A DNA stretch of 64,000 bases. Origin: Planctomycetota bacterium (GTDB lineage Bacteria > Planctomycetota > Phycisphaerae > UBA1845 > UTPLA1). Numbering within the stretch: position 1 is the first letter of the stretch; the number at the start of each line of letters is the position of its first letter. The notes under the pieces are model-generated. The model was not told the DNA's origin and did not search any database. It saw only the letters and a program-made list of their open reading frames with translations. This document shows, one piece after another, positions 26,088-33,794 of this stretch. The DNA lies in the NCBI GenBank assembly GCA_016235815.1, contig JACRIM010000031.1, positions 1 to 64,000 of the forward strand, given 5' to 3'. The position numbers were made by a program, and so were the translations under genes.

Positions 26088-26115
26088 ATGAGTAACACCA
26101 AGGCCATCCTAGGTA

Positions 26116-26144
26116 ATTGTACACCGACATCACAGTCTGGACAA
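26116..26144 (-). promoter_or_regulatory. Putative promoter of the PEP-CTERM gene
   Basis: On the minus strand: -35 TTGTCC (26144-26139), 17-bp spacer, -10 TACAAT (26121-26116). It lies 29-57 bp upstream of the ATG at 26087. Confidence 0.6.
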
Positions 26145-26176
26145 CCGACGACTTCCCCAAGACAGGAGAAACTGCA

Positions 26177-26260
26177 ATGAAAAGAACGATGATTATTGGC
26201 ATCTTCAGCGTTTTGTTTGCATCGCATATTGGATCGCTGGGAATTGTCGGGTCAAAATAG
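26177..26260 (+). pseudogene. Remnant of a secreted-protein gene, signal peptide only
   Basis: A good ribosome site (caggag, 8 nt spacing) precedes an ATG that opens a 27-codon frame: MKRTMIIGIFSVLFASHIGS and six more residues. This is a textbook signal peptide with a basic start and a hydrophobic core, but the frame stops at a TAG that lies inside the first copy of the 17-bp direct repeat aaaataggggtcattca. No continuation is seen in other frames. The most likely reading is that an exported-protein gene lost its body when the repeat array was inserted. A very short functional peptide is the alternative. Confidence 0.55.
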
Positions 26261-26385
26261 GGGTCATTCATGCTCTGTAGAAAACCACGACTCGCCTGAC
26301 GATCATCAGGAAAATAGGGGTCATTCAACTTTAGGAAAATAGGGGTCATTCAACTTTAGGAACGGGGGAAAATAGGGGTCATTCA
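26254..26385. repeat. Four direct repeats of aaaataggggtcattca
   Basis: Exact 17-bp copies start at 26254, 26311, 26336 and 26369; the last three extend to aaaataggggtcattcaacttta (described as 17 + 7 bp). The spacing is irregular (57, 25, 33 bp), so it is not a CRISPR. In the minus orientation the unit reads tgaatgacccctatttt, a type of sequence often found beside REP-associated (Y1/IS200-like) transposase genes; no transposase is here. Confidence 0.85.
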
Positions 26386-26692
26386 ACTTTATGAACGAGT
26401 CCTCTTGCTTTGCTGCCAGTCAGGAGTTCGACTGTAGAAAATGCGGCACGCCCAACACGCGTGAAGTCGCGCAAATGATGGATGTCCCCGGCGGGACCGC
26501 CCGCCGCCGCCGCGTTTTTTGTAATTGGAAATTCGCAAATCGAAATCCTCCCCCCGGCCCAACCCTCGCCCGGCCCACGACTTACCACCTCCGGAAAAAT
26601 AATCCGAAAATCCCCTTGCCTCCGACAACCCGCCAACTATATTAGTTAGGTATTTGTTAGTATCCGCTCGGCCGACTGAAAGGAGGCCCCGC

Positions 26693-26760
26693 ATGATCCG
26701 CGCCCTTTCAAGAAGACACTGTTGCGCAGCAACTGCTACCTGCACTTGGCCCCTTGAACC
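26693..26760 (+). pseudogene. Possible truncated gene start with strong ribosome site
   Basis: aaaggagg (26679-26686) is spaced 6 nt from ATG at 26693. The downstream codons (MIRALSRRHCC) lead straight into the repeat-derived tract and show no family resemblance. It may be the relic of a gene interrupted by the repeat tract; chance is the alternative. Confidence 0.3.
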
Positions 26761-26902
26761 CTCAAACCCTTGGCCCCCCAATCCCCGATCCCCTCACACG
26801 CACGCCGGGAAACGCCAGCAGATGCCAGCTGTTTTTCATTTCCCGCGTCAAATTGCCGCAATTACAACCCCATCCCGCGCGTCGCGCAGCGACCCTTTCT
26901 CC

Positions 26903-26946
26903 CCTCTGTGCCTCTGTGCCTCAGTGCCTTCGTGCCTCTGTGCCTT
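26903..26946. repeat. Octamer tandem repeat (cctctgtg)
   Basis: Five 8-bp units in a row (cctctgtg, cctctgtg, cctcagtg, ccttcgtg, cctctgtg) plus a half unit. Same period as the tracts at 730-788 and 818-865. Three 7-bp gttcccc/gttccct units follow at 26956-26976. Confidence 0.85.
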
Positions 26947-27115
26947 GTCTGTCCTGTTCCCCGTTCCCCGTTCCCTCAATCCCGCCGTGCCTTTGTGCCT
27001 CCGCGCAAACTCTTTGTGCGTTCTTGTGGCCGCCAACCAGGTTTTTGCGGCTTTTTGTGGGGGTAGTTTTTTTTCGCGATGCACCGCGCCGATTCAAAAC
27101 CAAAGACAATGAAGC

Positions 27116-28387
27116 TTAATTCGACGAGGCGTGTTTCACTTGGATGTCGGCGGATGCGAGGTCGCGCGCGATGGCGCGATCCGGAAGCGACACGACATCC
27201 ACCGGCAGCCGCCGCGGGGCCATGTCGGTCTTCGCCATTTGCGTGAAGTGATCGTCGTTGAACATGTTCGCGGCGTCGGCGCGGCCGGCGAGGAAGCGGT
27301 CGAAGAATTCCAGCGTGCGGCGGGCATATTCCCGGGGAACGACATCGACCGATTGATTGTGCTTCGCGCCGGGCACGACCCAGAGATACTTGGGCTGCGA
27401 GGCAAGGGCATACAACATGCGCGACAATTCCTCGGGGATGTAGCTGTCGCGCTCGCCGTGGATGAAGAACATCGGGCGCGGGCTCATCCGCAGCAGGGCT
27501 TTTTTCACGCTGGGAAACGTGCACTTAAACTTGAACCGGCACGTCAGAAACAGGCACCAGCGGAGGAACTGCCAGAACTCGGGCGGGTGGTTCTCATAGA
27601 CGATGCGCACCTTGGCGAAGATTTTCGCCCAGCGCTTCATCAAATGTTCCAGCGTTGCATCCGATGAGAACGCCCCATCGACGACGATCGCTTTCACCGA
27701 CGGGCACGTCGCACTGCAGAGGATCGACGTACCAGCGCCGCGCGAGATACCAAACAAACCAATCTCCACCGGCCGGCCCATCTCCTCCAGCCACTGCTCA
27801 ACATAGCGAATCGCGCCCACCATGTCGGCCATCTCGCGCTCGCTGGCCCATTGGCGCGGGGTGTAGCCCTCCTGGCCGGCGGATTTGCCGTGGCCGCGGA
27901 AGTCGAACGAGAAGACGTCGTAGCCTTCGGCGATCAAGTGGCGGCAGTATCGGGCGCAGCTGTGGCGATCGCTTTTGAATTCGGGGGCGAAGATGATGAG
28001 GCCGCGTCGTTCCACGCCCGGCGGCGGATGCATGAAGATGCCGCGCAGTCGAACACCGTCGGTGGCGTAGAAGTCTTTCTCATCGCCGTGCATACGGTCG
28101 AAGCCGAGCTGCGTCATGGAGAGCGGCGGTTCGGTATCGCTGATGATGTTCAGGCAGATGCGAACGTACTTGCCGATGACCAGAATCGGGACAACGAGGA
28201 GCAGAAAGAGCGTGAGCAGAATGGACGTGAGCGCCCAGTTGTGGGCGAGGGCGTCCCAGACGCTGGCGAGGATCAGGGGTGCGAGGAGGCCTGAATCTGC
28301 AATCACGATTTGCTCCGGCGAATGATCGCTCCGGCTTGTATTGCCCCGGAGCGACCAGCTATTAACCGCGGTATGGTAGACGGGCAT
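27116..28387 (-). CDS. Membrane-anchored alpha/beta hydrolase
   Basis: A 423-aa serine hydrolase with an N-terminal membrane helix (about residues 50-72, WALTSILLTLFLLLVVPIL). The alpha/beta fold shows FDFRGHGKSAGQEGY, the nucleophile elbow LFGISRGAGTS (G-x-S-x-G), the acid in HGERDSYIPEE and the catalytic His in VPGAKHNQSVD. It is like the serine aminopeptidase S33/monoacylglycerol-lipase-like proteins, probably acting on a lipid or ester substrate at the membrane. The first ATG is used; starts further in are possible because residues 1-35 look non-conserved. It is divergent from the molybdenum-hydroxylase operon, with a 114-bp gap, so a functional link cannot be assumed. Confidence 0.82.
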   Translation of the reverse strand: MPVYHTAVNSWSLRGNTSRSDHSPEQIVIADSGLLAPLILASVWDALAHNWALTSILLTLFLLLVVPILVIGKYVRICLNIISDTEPPLSMTQLGFDRMHGDEKDFYATDGVRLRGIFMHPPPGVERRGLIIFAPEFKSDRHSCARYCRHLIAEGYDVFSFDFRGHGKSAGQEGYTPRQWASEREMADMVGAIRYVEQWLEEMGRPVEIGLFGISRGAGTSILCSATCPSVKAIVVDGAFSSDATLEHLMKRWAKIFAKVRIVYENHPPEFWQFLRWCLFLTCRFKFKCTFPSVKKALLRMSPRPMFFIHGERDSYIPEELSRMLYALASQPKYLWVVPGAKHNQSVDVVPREYARRTLEFFDRFLAGRADAANMFNDDHFTQMAKTDMAPRRLPVDVVSLPDRAIARDLASADIQVKHASSN

Positions 28388-28501
28388 TCCCGCCGTAGCC
28401 AGAAAATCCCGCCCGGTCCTAAAATCGCCCCGGAAAAGAGGTTAGAATTGTCGGTCTGACGTCATTGGCCGCCCACGACGGGTGCCCTGAATGGAACCGG
28501 A

Positions 28502-30706
28502 ATGAGCATCGGCACGAACACAATTCGCGTGGACGGCTGCGCCAAATTGACCGGCGCGGCGATGTACGTCGACGACCTGACGCTGCCCGGGATGCTCCAT
28601 GGGGCGACGATTCGCACGCCGATCGCGCGCGGCCGTATTAAAAAGATCCATTTCGACCCGGCCATCAACTGGTCGGAGTTCGTCGTCGTCGACCATCGGG
28701 ACATCCCCGGGGGCAATGCGGTCGCCCTCATCGAGAGAGATCAACCGGCACTGGTAGCGAGCGAGTTTCGTCATAAGCACGAGGCGGTGTTGCTGATTGC
28801 CAATGCGTCGGTTCACAAATTGCGCGATGCCGTGCGGGCGATTCGCCTGGAGGTCGAGCCGCTGCCGGCCATTCTGGATGCGCGCGCGACCGCGCGACCC
28901 GAGCAGATTCAACACGGCGCGGACAATGTGCTGAAACGCCTCACGATCCACAAAGGCGATCCCGGGGCGGTCTTCGCCTCAGCGCCGCATGTCATCGAGG
29001 GGACGTATCACACCGGGGCGCAGGAGCATGTGTATCTTGAAACCCAGGGCATGCTCGCCCATCGTGAGAACGGCCGGATGGTCGTGCGCGGGTCGATGCA
29101 GTGTCCGTACTACGTGCTCGATTCGCTGACCCATGCATTTGGCTGGCCGCGCGAGGCATTCAGCGTCGTGCAGGCGGCGGTCGGCGGAGGCTTCGGCGGC
29201 AAGGAGGATTACCCATCGAACATTGCCATTCACGCAGCACTGCTTGCAGAGAAGGCCGGCGCGCCGGTGAAGCTGGTCTATGACCGGCAGGAGGACATGG
29301 CCGCGACGACCAAGCGGCATCCAAGTTGGGTGCGCCATCGCACTGCGGTGGACAAAGATGGGCGATTGCTGGCGATGGAGATCGAGGTGATGCTCGATGG
29401 CGGCGCGTATGTCACGCTGTCACCGGTCGTGCTCAGTCGTGGGTGCATTCACTCGTCGGGGCCGTATTTCTGCGAGCATATTCACATTCACGGCGAGGCT
29501 CGGCTGACGAACTCGATGCCCTACGGAGCGTTTCGCGGATTCGGCGCGCCGCAGACCATCTTCGCGATGGAGCGGCACATGGATGTGATCGGATCGCGCA
29601 TCGGCGTGGACCCCGTCGAACTGCGCCGACGAAACTTCCTTCGCGATGGACAAACGATGGCGACGGGTCAGATTTATCGCGATGGGACGGATCTCGTTGC
29701 ATTGATGGATCGCACACTGCGCGAGGCCGACTATCACGCGAAGCGAAAATCGCACGCATCGTTCAACGCGACGCATCCCTATCTGCGAAGGGGAATCGGC
29801 ATCGCGTCGTTTCACCACGGCTCGGGCTTTACCGGCGGAGGCGAGACGAAACTTGCGTCGGAGGTTTGGGTCGAAGGGATGCCCGACGGCAGCGTGGAAG
29901 TGCAAACGGCGCAGACCGACATGGGCCAGGGCACATCGACGATTCTCGCGCAGGTCGCGGCGGATGCGCTGGAGATGTCCCCGGGCGGCGTGCTCGTCGC
30001 GACACCCGATACAGCGCGCGTGCCCAACAGTGGGCCGACCGTGGCGAGTCGGACGGCAATGGTCGTGGGCAAACTGACGCATCGCGCGGCGGAAGATTTG
30101 TCGAAACAGCTTGGCGGCGTGCGCGGACCGAGCATCACGGGGGCGATCCGTGCGTGGCACGCGGCGAACCCGGGCAAGAACCTCGTCGGCCGGGCGAAAT
30201 ATGAAAAGCCCGCGACGATTGTGTGGAACGATGCGACGTATCAGGGCGATGCCTATGCCTCGTATTCATGGGCGACCTACGTGGCCGAGGTGGAGGTCGA
30301 TCTGCGGACGTATGCAACGCGTGTGACGGATTTCGTCGCGGCGCAGGAAGTCGGGCGTGTGCTGAATCCGACCCTGGCGCGCGGGCAGGTGCAGGGCGGC
30401 GTCGTACAGGGAATCGGCTGGGCAATCTACGAAGACGTCGTACTCGAAGACGGCGCGATGAAAAACTGCCAGATGACGAATTACATCATCCCCGCCAGCG
30501 CCGACCTGCCGCCGATTCGCGTCTTTTTTGAAGAGACGCCATCGCCCTATGGACCCGGCGGTGCGAAGGGAATCGGCGAGATGCCCATCGACGGCCCTGC
30601 GCCGGCTGTGGTGAATGCGATTAGTGCGGCAGTGGGCATGTCCATTGATGCCATTCCTGTGACACCCGAACGGCTGATGGAGCGATTGGATGGTGCGCAT
30701 GGATAG
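28502..30706 (+). CDS. Molybdenum hydroxylase, Mo-binding large subunit (XdhA/CoxL type)
   Basis: A 734-aa catalytic subunit of a three-subunit molybdenum hydroxylase. The N-terminal a/b hammerhead ([20 protein letters not shown]) is followed by the Mo-cofactor domains: [29 protein letters not shown] (a conserved Arg region of xanthine dehydrogenases), [20 protein letters not shown] and [18 protein letters not shown], whose Glu is the catalytic base position. It hydroxylates an N-heterocycle or aldehyde using water; the substrate cannot be told. It is the first gene of a Mo-FeS-FAD operon, with 17-bp and 14-bp overlaps to the next genes. The gene symbol is left empty because purine versus other substrate is unclear. 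Confidence 0.88.
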   Translation: MSIGTNTIRVDGCAKLTGAAMYVDDLTLPGMLHGATIRTPIARGRIKKIHFDPAINWSEFVVVDHRDIPGGNAVALIERDQPALVASEFRHKHEAVLLIANASVHKLRDAVRAIRLEVEPLPAILDARATARPEQIQHGADNVLKRLTIHKGDPGAVFASAPHVIEGTYHTGAQEHVYLETQGMLAHRENGRMVVRGSMQCPYYVLDSLTHAFGWPREAFSVVQAAVGGGFGGKEDYPSNIAIHAALLAEKAGAPVKLVYDRQEDMAATTKRHPSWVRHRTAVDKDGRLLAMEIEVMLDGGAYVTLSPVVLSRGCIHSSGPYFCEHIHIHGEARLTNSMPYGAFRGFGAPQTIFAMERHMDVIGSRIGVDPVELRRRNFLRDGQTMATGQIYRDGTDLVALMDRTLREADYHAKRKSHASFNATHPYLRRGIGIASFHHGSGFTGGGETKLASEVWVEGMPDGSVEVQTAQTDMGQGTSTILAQVAADALEMSPGGVLVATPDTARVPNSGPTVASRTAMVVGKLTHRAAEDLSKQLGGVRGPSITGAIRAWHAANPGKNLVGRAKYEKPATIVWNDATYQGDAYASYSWATYVAEVEVDLRTYATRVTDFVAAQEVGRVLNPTLARGQVQGGVVQGIGWAIYEDVVLEDGAMKNCQMTNYIIPASADLPPIRVFFEETPSPYGPGGAKGIGEMPIDGPAPAVVNAISAAVGMSIDAIPVTPERLMERLDGAHG

Positions 30707-31172
30707 GCTCGCCCTTCGATTCATGCTGAATGGCCGTGAGACAACGGTCGAGACTGCGCTCGATGCGCGGCTGCTCGATGTGCTTCGCTACGACTGCGCC
30801 CAGACCGGCACCAAGGAAGGCTGCGGCGAAGGCGAGTGCGGGGCGTGTACCGTGCTGCTCGATGGGTTGCCGGTGAATTCGTGTCTTGTACCGGCGTTTC
30901 AGGTCGAGGGGCGGCGCGTAGAGACGGTCGAATCAACGCCAGTGGAACTCGCCGCTTCGCTCAATGCAACCGGCACGTCGCAATGCGGTGCATGTACACC
31001 GGGCATCGTGATGTCCATTCGGTGGCTCGCCGAACATCCGGAAGCGATGGAATCGATGACCCTGCGCGAGATCATGAGCGGCAATCTCTGTCGCTGCACC
31101 GGCTACGACGGCGTCATCGAAGGAGCCGTGCAAGCACTGAAGCAATGCGGAGGCGACCATGCAGGTGCATAG
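30690..31172 (+). CDS. Molybdenum hydroxylase, 2Fe-2S subunit (XdhC/CoxS type)
   Basis: A 160-aa electron-transfer subunit with two 2Fe-2S clusters. The plant-type cluster is [15 protein letters not shown] (plus Cys in NSCLVPA), and the second uses [11 protein letters not shown] and [10 protein letters not shown]. It passes electrons from the Mo centre to the FAD subunit. The ATG at 30690 overlaps the end of the Mo subunit; an alternative ATG is at 30699 (MDRLALRF). It overlaps the FAD subunit start by 14 bp, so all three are tightly co-translated. Confidence 0.9.
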   Translation: MVRMDRLALRFMLNGRETTVETALDARLLDVLRYDCAQTGTKEGCGEGECGACTVLLDGLPVNSCLVPAFQVEGRRVETVESTPVELAASLNATGTSQCGACTPGIVMSIRWLAEHPEAMESMTLREIMSGNLCRCTGYDGVIEGAVQALKQCGGDHAGA

Positions 31173-31977
31173 GCCCGCCACGCTTGACGAAGCGCTGCAA
31201 CTCATGCAGCGGCCCGACGCGCGACCTCAGCCAATCGCCGGCGGGACGGACCTGCTCGTTTCGTGGCATCATCGAGCGAAGGAGAGCGTGCGACTGATGG
31301 ATATGTCGCGGCTCGAAGAGCTGCGCACATTGCGACTGACAAACGAGTCGCTGGAGATCGGTGCGCTCGCGACGTACTGGGACGTCATCACGTCGGCGGA
31401 GATTTCGGAGACATTTCCATTACTTGCGCAGGCAGCCAAGCAGGTCGGAGCGATGCAAATCCAAACGCGCGGGACATGGGCCGGCAACATCGGTAACGGC
31501 TCGCCCGCGGCCGACGGCGTGCCGGTGCTCATGGCGTACGACGCGACCGTGACGCTGGCTTCGTCGCGCGGTCGGCGCGATGTGGCGCTGTGTGACTACT
31601 GGACGGGCTACAAAAAATCGGTCAAAGCCGACGACGAATTGATCGTCGGCATTCGTGTTCCGCGCCGCGCGTGCGATTTCGAATGGTTCCACAAGGTCGG
31701 GGCGCGGGCAGCGCAGGCCATCACCAAGGTCGGCGTTGCGATGGTGCATTCGGCGGACGGGTGGCGCGTGACGGCGAACAGCGTGGCCCCTTTCGTATGT
31801 CGATGTCGAGCGATGGAGGCGGCGCTTGATCGTGGCGAGGTGTTCCAAGGCCCTGATGATGTGCGGCAAGTGATCTCGCGCGACGTGTCGCCGATTGACG
31901 ACCTGCGTTCGACGGCGGCGTATCGGCTCGCAGTGCTATCGCGACTGGTGTTTTTCCGAATGTCGGGGCATTTGTAA
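31159..31977 (+). CDS. Molybdenum hydroxylase, FAD-binding subunit (XdhB/CoxM type)
   Basis: A 272-aa flavin subunit that passes electrons to NAD+ or another acceptor. The FAD-binding motifs are [15 protein letters not shown] (the AGGTDLL pyrophosphate loop) and [20 protein letters not shown] (the GGNI/SP signature). It ends the three-gene operon. The final 42 bp overlap the 3' end of the convergent zinc-ribbon gene, a fairly large tail-to-tail overlap. The C-terminal domain of CoxM type is short. Function and substrate follow the Mo subunit. Confidence 0.9.
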   Translation: MQVHRPATLDEALQLMQRPDARPQPIAGGTDLLVSWHHRAKESVRLMDMSRLEELRTLRLTNESLEIGALATYWDVITSAEISETFPLLAQAAKQVGAMQIQTRGTWAGNIGNGSPAADGVPVLMAYDATVTLASSRGRRDVALCDYWTGYKKSVKADDELIVGIRVPRRACDFEWFHKVGARAAQAITKVGVAMVHSADGWRVTANSVAPFVCRCRAMEAALDRGEVFQGPDDVRQVISRDVSPIDDLRSTAAYRLAVLSRLVFFRMSGHL

Positions 31978-32532
31978 GAGTGTCCCGCACTCAGGACATC
32001 GATTGCTGATTCCTCTCAGATCGTAACCGCAAGTATTGCAGGCTTCAGGTTCATGAGGTCGGCGCTTGCGGTGAATGATGACAATGAACAGGCTCACAAG
32101 AATCGGCAGCCACAGCGGCAACACGCATGATTTTATCTGAGTTCCGTGAGCCGGGTCGTGCAATCGAAAGATTGGTTTCCAGAATCCGAACAGGCGTTGA
32201 CCCATGAGTGGTTCGCGCCACCATACCAAATCACAAATCTCAGAAATCCATAATTCCGCATAGCAGTTTACTTCCCATGTACCGCGTCCCTCGATTGACT
32301 GACCTGCGCCGGTTGCCTCCATAGGAGGAAGAAAGCCATTGCGTAACCAACTTGCTCTAAGACCCGAGTCATCTCCCCAATAGACTCCAATGAATCCTTG
32401 TTGAATTGTCCAAGTAAGAGACCAGCCGTAATAGTTTATTTCACAGAGCAGACTGATCGCAAAGAGAATCAACGAAGTCGAAAGCAGTACATATCCAAGG
32501 CGAAGGCGGTCGCGTTTGGTAATACCATTCAT
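31936..32532 (-). CDS. Membrane protein with CGYDLRG/CPECG zinc ribbon
   Basis: A 198-aa protein with two hydrophobic spans: one near the N-terminus (YVLLSTSLILFAISLLCEI) and one before the tail (VLPLWLPILVSLFIVIIHR). The C-terminus has NTCGYDLRGISNRCPECGT, a rubredoxin-like C-x2-C...C-x2-C zinc ribbon of a form very common in planctomycete genomes, usually on otherwise unrelated membrane proteins. Function unknown. Its start overlaps the xdhC stop by 4 nt (ATGA), so it is translationally coupled to xdhC, and its 3' end overlaps the FAD subunit gene by 42 bp. Confidence 0.72.
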   Translation of the reverse strand: MNGITKRDRLRLGYVLLSTSLILFAISLLCEINYYGWSLTWTIQQGFIGVYWGDDSGLRASWLRNGFLPPMEATGAGQSIEGRGTWEVNCYAELWISEICDLVWWREPLMGQRLFGFWKPIFRLHDPAHGTQIKSCVLPLWLPILVSLFIVIIHRKRRPHEPEACNTCGYDLRGISNRCPECGTLLQMPRHSEKHQSR

Positions 32533-33491
32533 CTGGACTGATCCGATGTTGAATGTGATTCGATCGGTCCCTCCACCAAAAGAGGTGTAGCGCGGCGACG
32601 AATTTCAATGAGCTGCCCCACGATGCTGACGGCGATTTCGGGGACGGTGATGGCGCGGATGTCGAGGCCGATGGGCGTGTGGACGCGGACGAGCTGCTCG
32701 TCCGTGACGCCGAGGGCGCGAAGATCGTCGAAGATCAGCCGGCTCTTGCGACGGCTGCCGATGAGGCCAATGTATGCGGCAGCGCGGCGGACGACGGCTT
32801 CGACGGCCTGTTCGTCGTGCTGGTGGCCGCGCGTGACGATGACGACATAGGAGCCGGCATCGAGTGGCTGCTCGCGAAGTGATTGCGGGATGTCGCCGAT
32901 GACGAGCTTCACGCGCGGGTCGAACCGCAACGAGGATGCGTAGTCGGCGCGGTCATCGATGACGACGACGTGAAAGTCGAGATCAACGGCCAGCCGCGCG
33001 ACGGCCTGCCCGACGTGGCCCGCACCGGCGATGAGCAACGTGGGCGGGATTTCGAGGTTCACCAGATAGCGCAGGCGTTTTCCGTCGTGATCGATGTCGA
33101 TGGGGAACGATGCCGGCTCTCGGCGGCGCGTTTTCTCAAGGGCGATTCGCCACGGATCGAGATCGCAGTCGCCCACGAACGGCATCACGGCGACCTTCAT
33201 ACGCCCACCGCAGATGAGGCCGTCATCCCAGCCGAAGTCGTGATCGAGGACGTAATCCAGCAACGCGCTGCTGCCTTGATGCATGAGCTCCAAGGCACGT
33301 CGCCGCACCTCGGCCTCGACGCATCCGCCGCCGAGCGTGCCGGTGGTGGAGCCGTCAGCGCGGACGAGCATGGTCGCGCCGGGGCATTGCGGCGTGCTGC
33401 CGCGCGTTTCTACGATGGTGCAGAGCGTGACAGGCCGACGGGCGTCGGTGTCGTTGATGAGCGATTCAAGAGTAGGGAGGAGGTCGCTCAT
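32529..33491 (-). CDS. xdhC: XdhC-family molybdenum cofactor insertion/sulfuration protein
   Basis: A 320-aa accessory protein that binds and sulfurates or delivers the Mo cofactor to xanthine-dehydrogenase-type enzymes. N-terminal XdhC/CoxI domain: CTIVETRGSTPQCPGATMLV, GTLGGGCVEAEV, with the conserved Cys of GGGC. C-terminal Rossmann domain: PTLLIAGAGHVGQAVARLA and YVVIVTRGHQHDEQAV, IGLIGSRRKSR. The start is the ATG at 33491; the frame extends 74 codons upstream across the antitoxin gene but that part is a shadow. It lies 25 bp after the ParD-like gene and belongs with the fused hydroxylase transcribed before it. Confidence 0.93.
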   Translation of the reverse strand: MSDLLPTLESLINDTDARRPVTLCTIVETRGSTPQCPGATMLVRADGSTTGTLGGGCVEAEVRRRALELMHQGSSALLDYVLDHDFGWDDGLICGGRMKVAVMPFVGDCDLDPWRIALEKTRRREPASFPIDIDHDGKRLRYLVNLEIPPTLLIAGAGHVGQAVARLAVDLDFHVVVIDDRADYASSLRFDPRVKLVIGDIPQSLREQPLDAGSYVVIVTRGHQHDEQAVEAVVRRAAAYIGLIGSRRKSRLIFDDLRALGVTDEQLVRVHTPIGLDIRAITVPEIAVSIVGQLIEIRRRATPLLVEGPIESHSTSDQSR

Positions 33492-33516
33492 GATTACAAT
33501 AGGGTGAGCGTGGCGT

Positions 33517-33765
33517 CTATTTGGATCTGCCAGCCTTGCGATGACGAAACGCCGCATCGCCATCAAGCGTGCCGGACTTTCGGATGCTGCGTTCGCCTTC
33601 TTCCAGAAGCGCATCCAGTTCGCCGGGGCGAAACTCGCCAAAGTCTTCCTGGGCGATAAGGCTCCCGATCGCAGCGGATACAACGTCTTCTGGGCAATCG
33701 TACTGCCCGTCACGGACCTTCTTTTCGATCAGTCGCTGAGTACGACGGCTTAGTGTGAGGGTCAT
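33517..33765 (-). CDS. ParD-like ribbon-helix-helix antitoxin, no toxin partner
   Basis: An 82-aa DNA-binding antitoxin-like protein. The start MTLTLSRRTQRLIEKKVRDG and CPEDVVSAAIGSL match the ParD/CC2985-type RHH antitoxins, in which the first strand binds the operator, followed by an acidic C-terminal toxin-binding arm (LDALLEEGERSIRKSG). A GGAG ribosome site precedes the ATG. A ParE-like toxin gene would be expected directly downstream, but the next gene, 25 bp away, is xdhC. So it is an orphan sitting inside the molybdenum-hydroxylase transcription unit between the fused enzyme (29 bp upstream) and xdhC. It might act as a plain regulator of that operon. Confidence 0.78.
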   Translation of the reverse strand: MTLTLSRRTQRLIEKKVRDGQYDCPEDVVSAAIGSLIAQEDFGEFRPGELDALLEEGERSIRKSGTLDGDAAFRHRKAGRSK

Positions 33766-33794
33766 TCGTGTAGCTCCATTTCGTACTTGCCCGT

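Larger units (their letters stand above)
26386..27115. other. Intergenic region with a possible gene start and repeat tracts
   Basis: About 730 bp without a supportable protein. An aaaggagg ribosome site (26679-26686) precedes an ATG at 26693, but the frame translates into low-complexity residues and looks like a gene start whose body was replaced. From about 26720 the sequence turns into repeat-like text: gttgcgcagcaac hairpin, ccccaatccccgatcccc, octamer units at 26903-26946 and heptamer gttcccc units at 26956-26976. The layout and several phrases resemble 1-946. The end at 27115 abuts the stop of the alpha/beta hydrolase gene. Confidence 0.6.

Noticed and set aside
25915-26349. Minus-strand frame of 144 codons across the 17-bp repeats
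   Set aside because: It begins inside the repeats (repeated NDPYF-type residues) and runs antisense into the PEP-CTERM gene's leader; no conserved sequence.
26254-26385. Four 17-bp repeats as a CRISPR array
   Set aside because: Spacing is irregular (57, 25, 33 bp), two gaps are shorter than a spacer, and no cas genes are present.
26389-26781. Minus-strand frames at 26379-26781
   Set aside because: They overlap the suspected leader with the aaaggagg site, are Gly/Arg-rich and resemble no protein.
33513-33713. Extending xdhC upstream to 33713
   Set aside because: The extra 74 codons cross the antitoxin gene in another frame; XdhC homology begins at the ATG at 33491.
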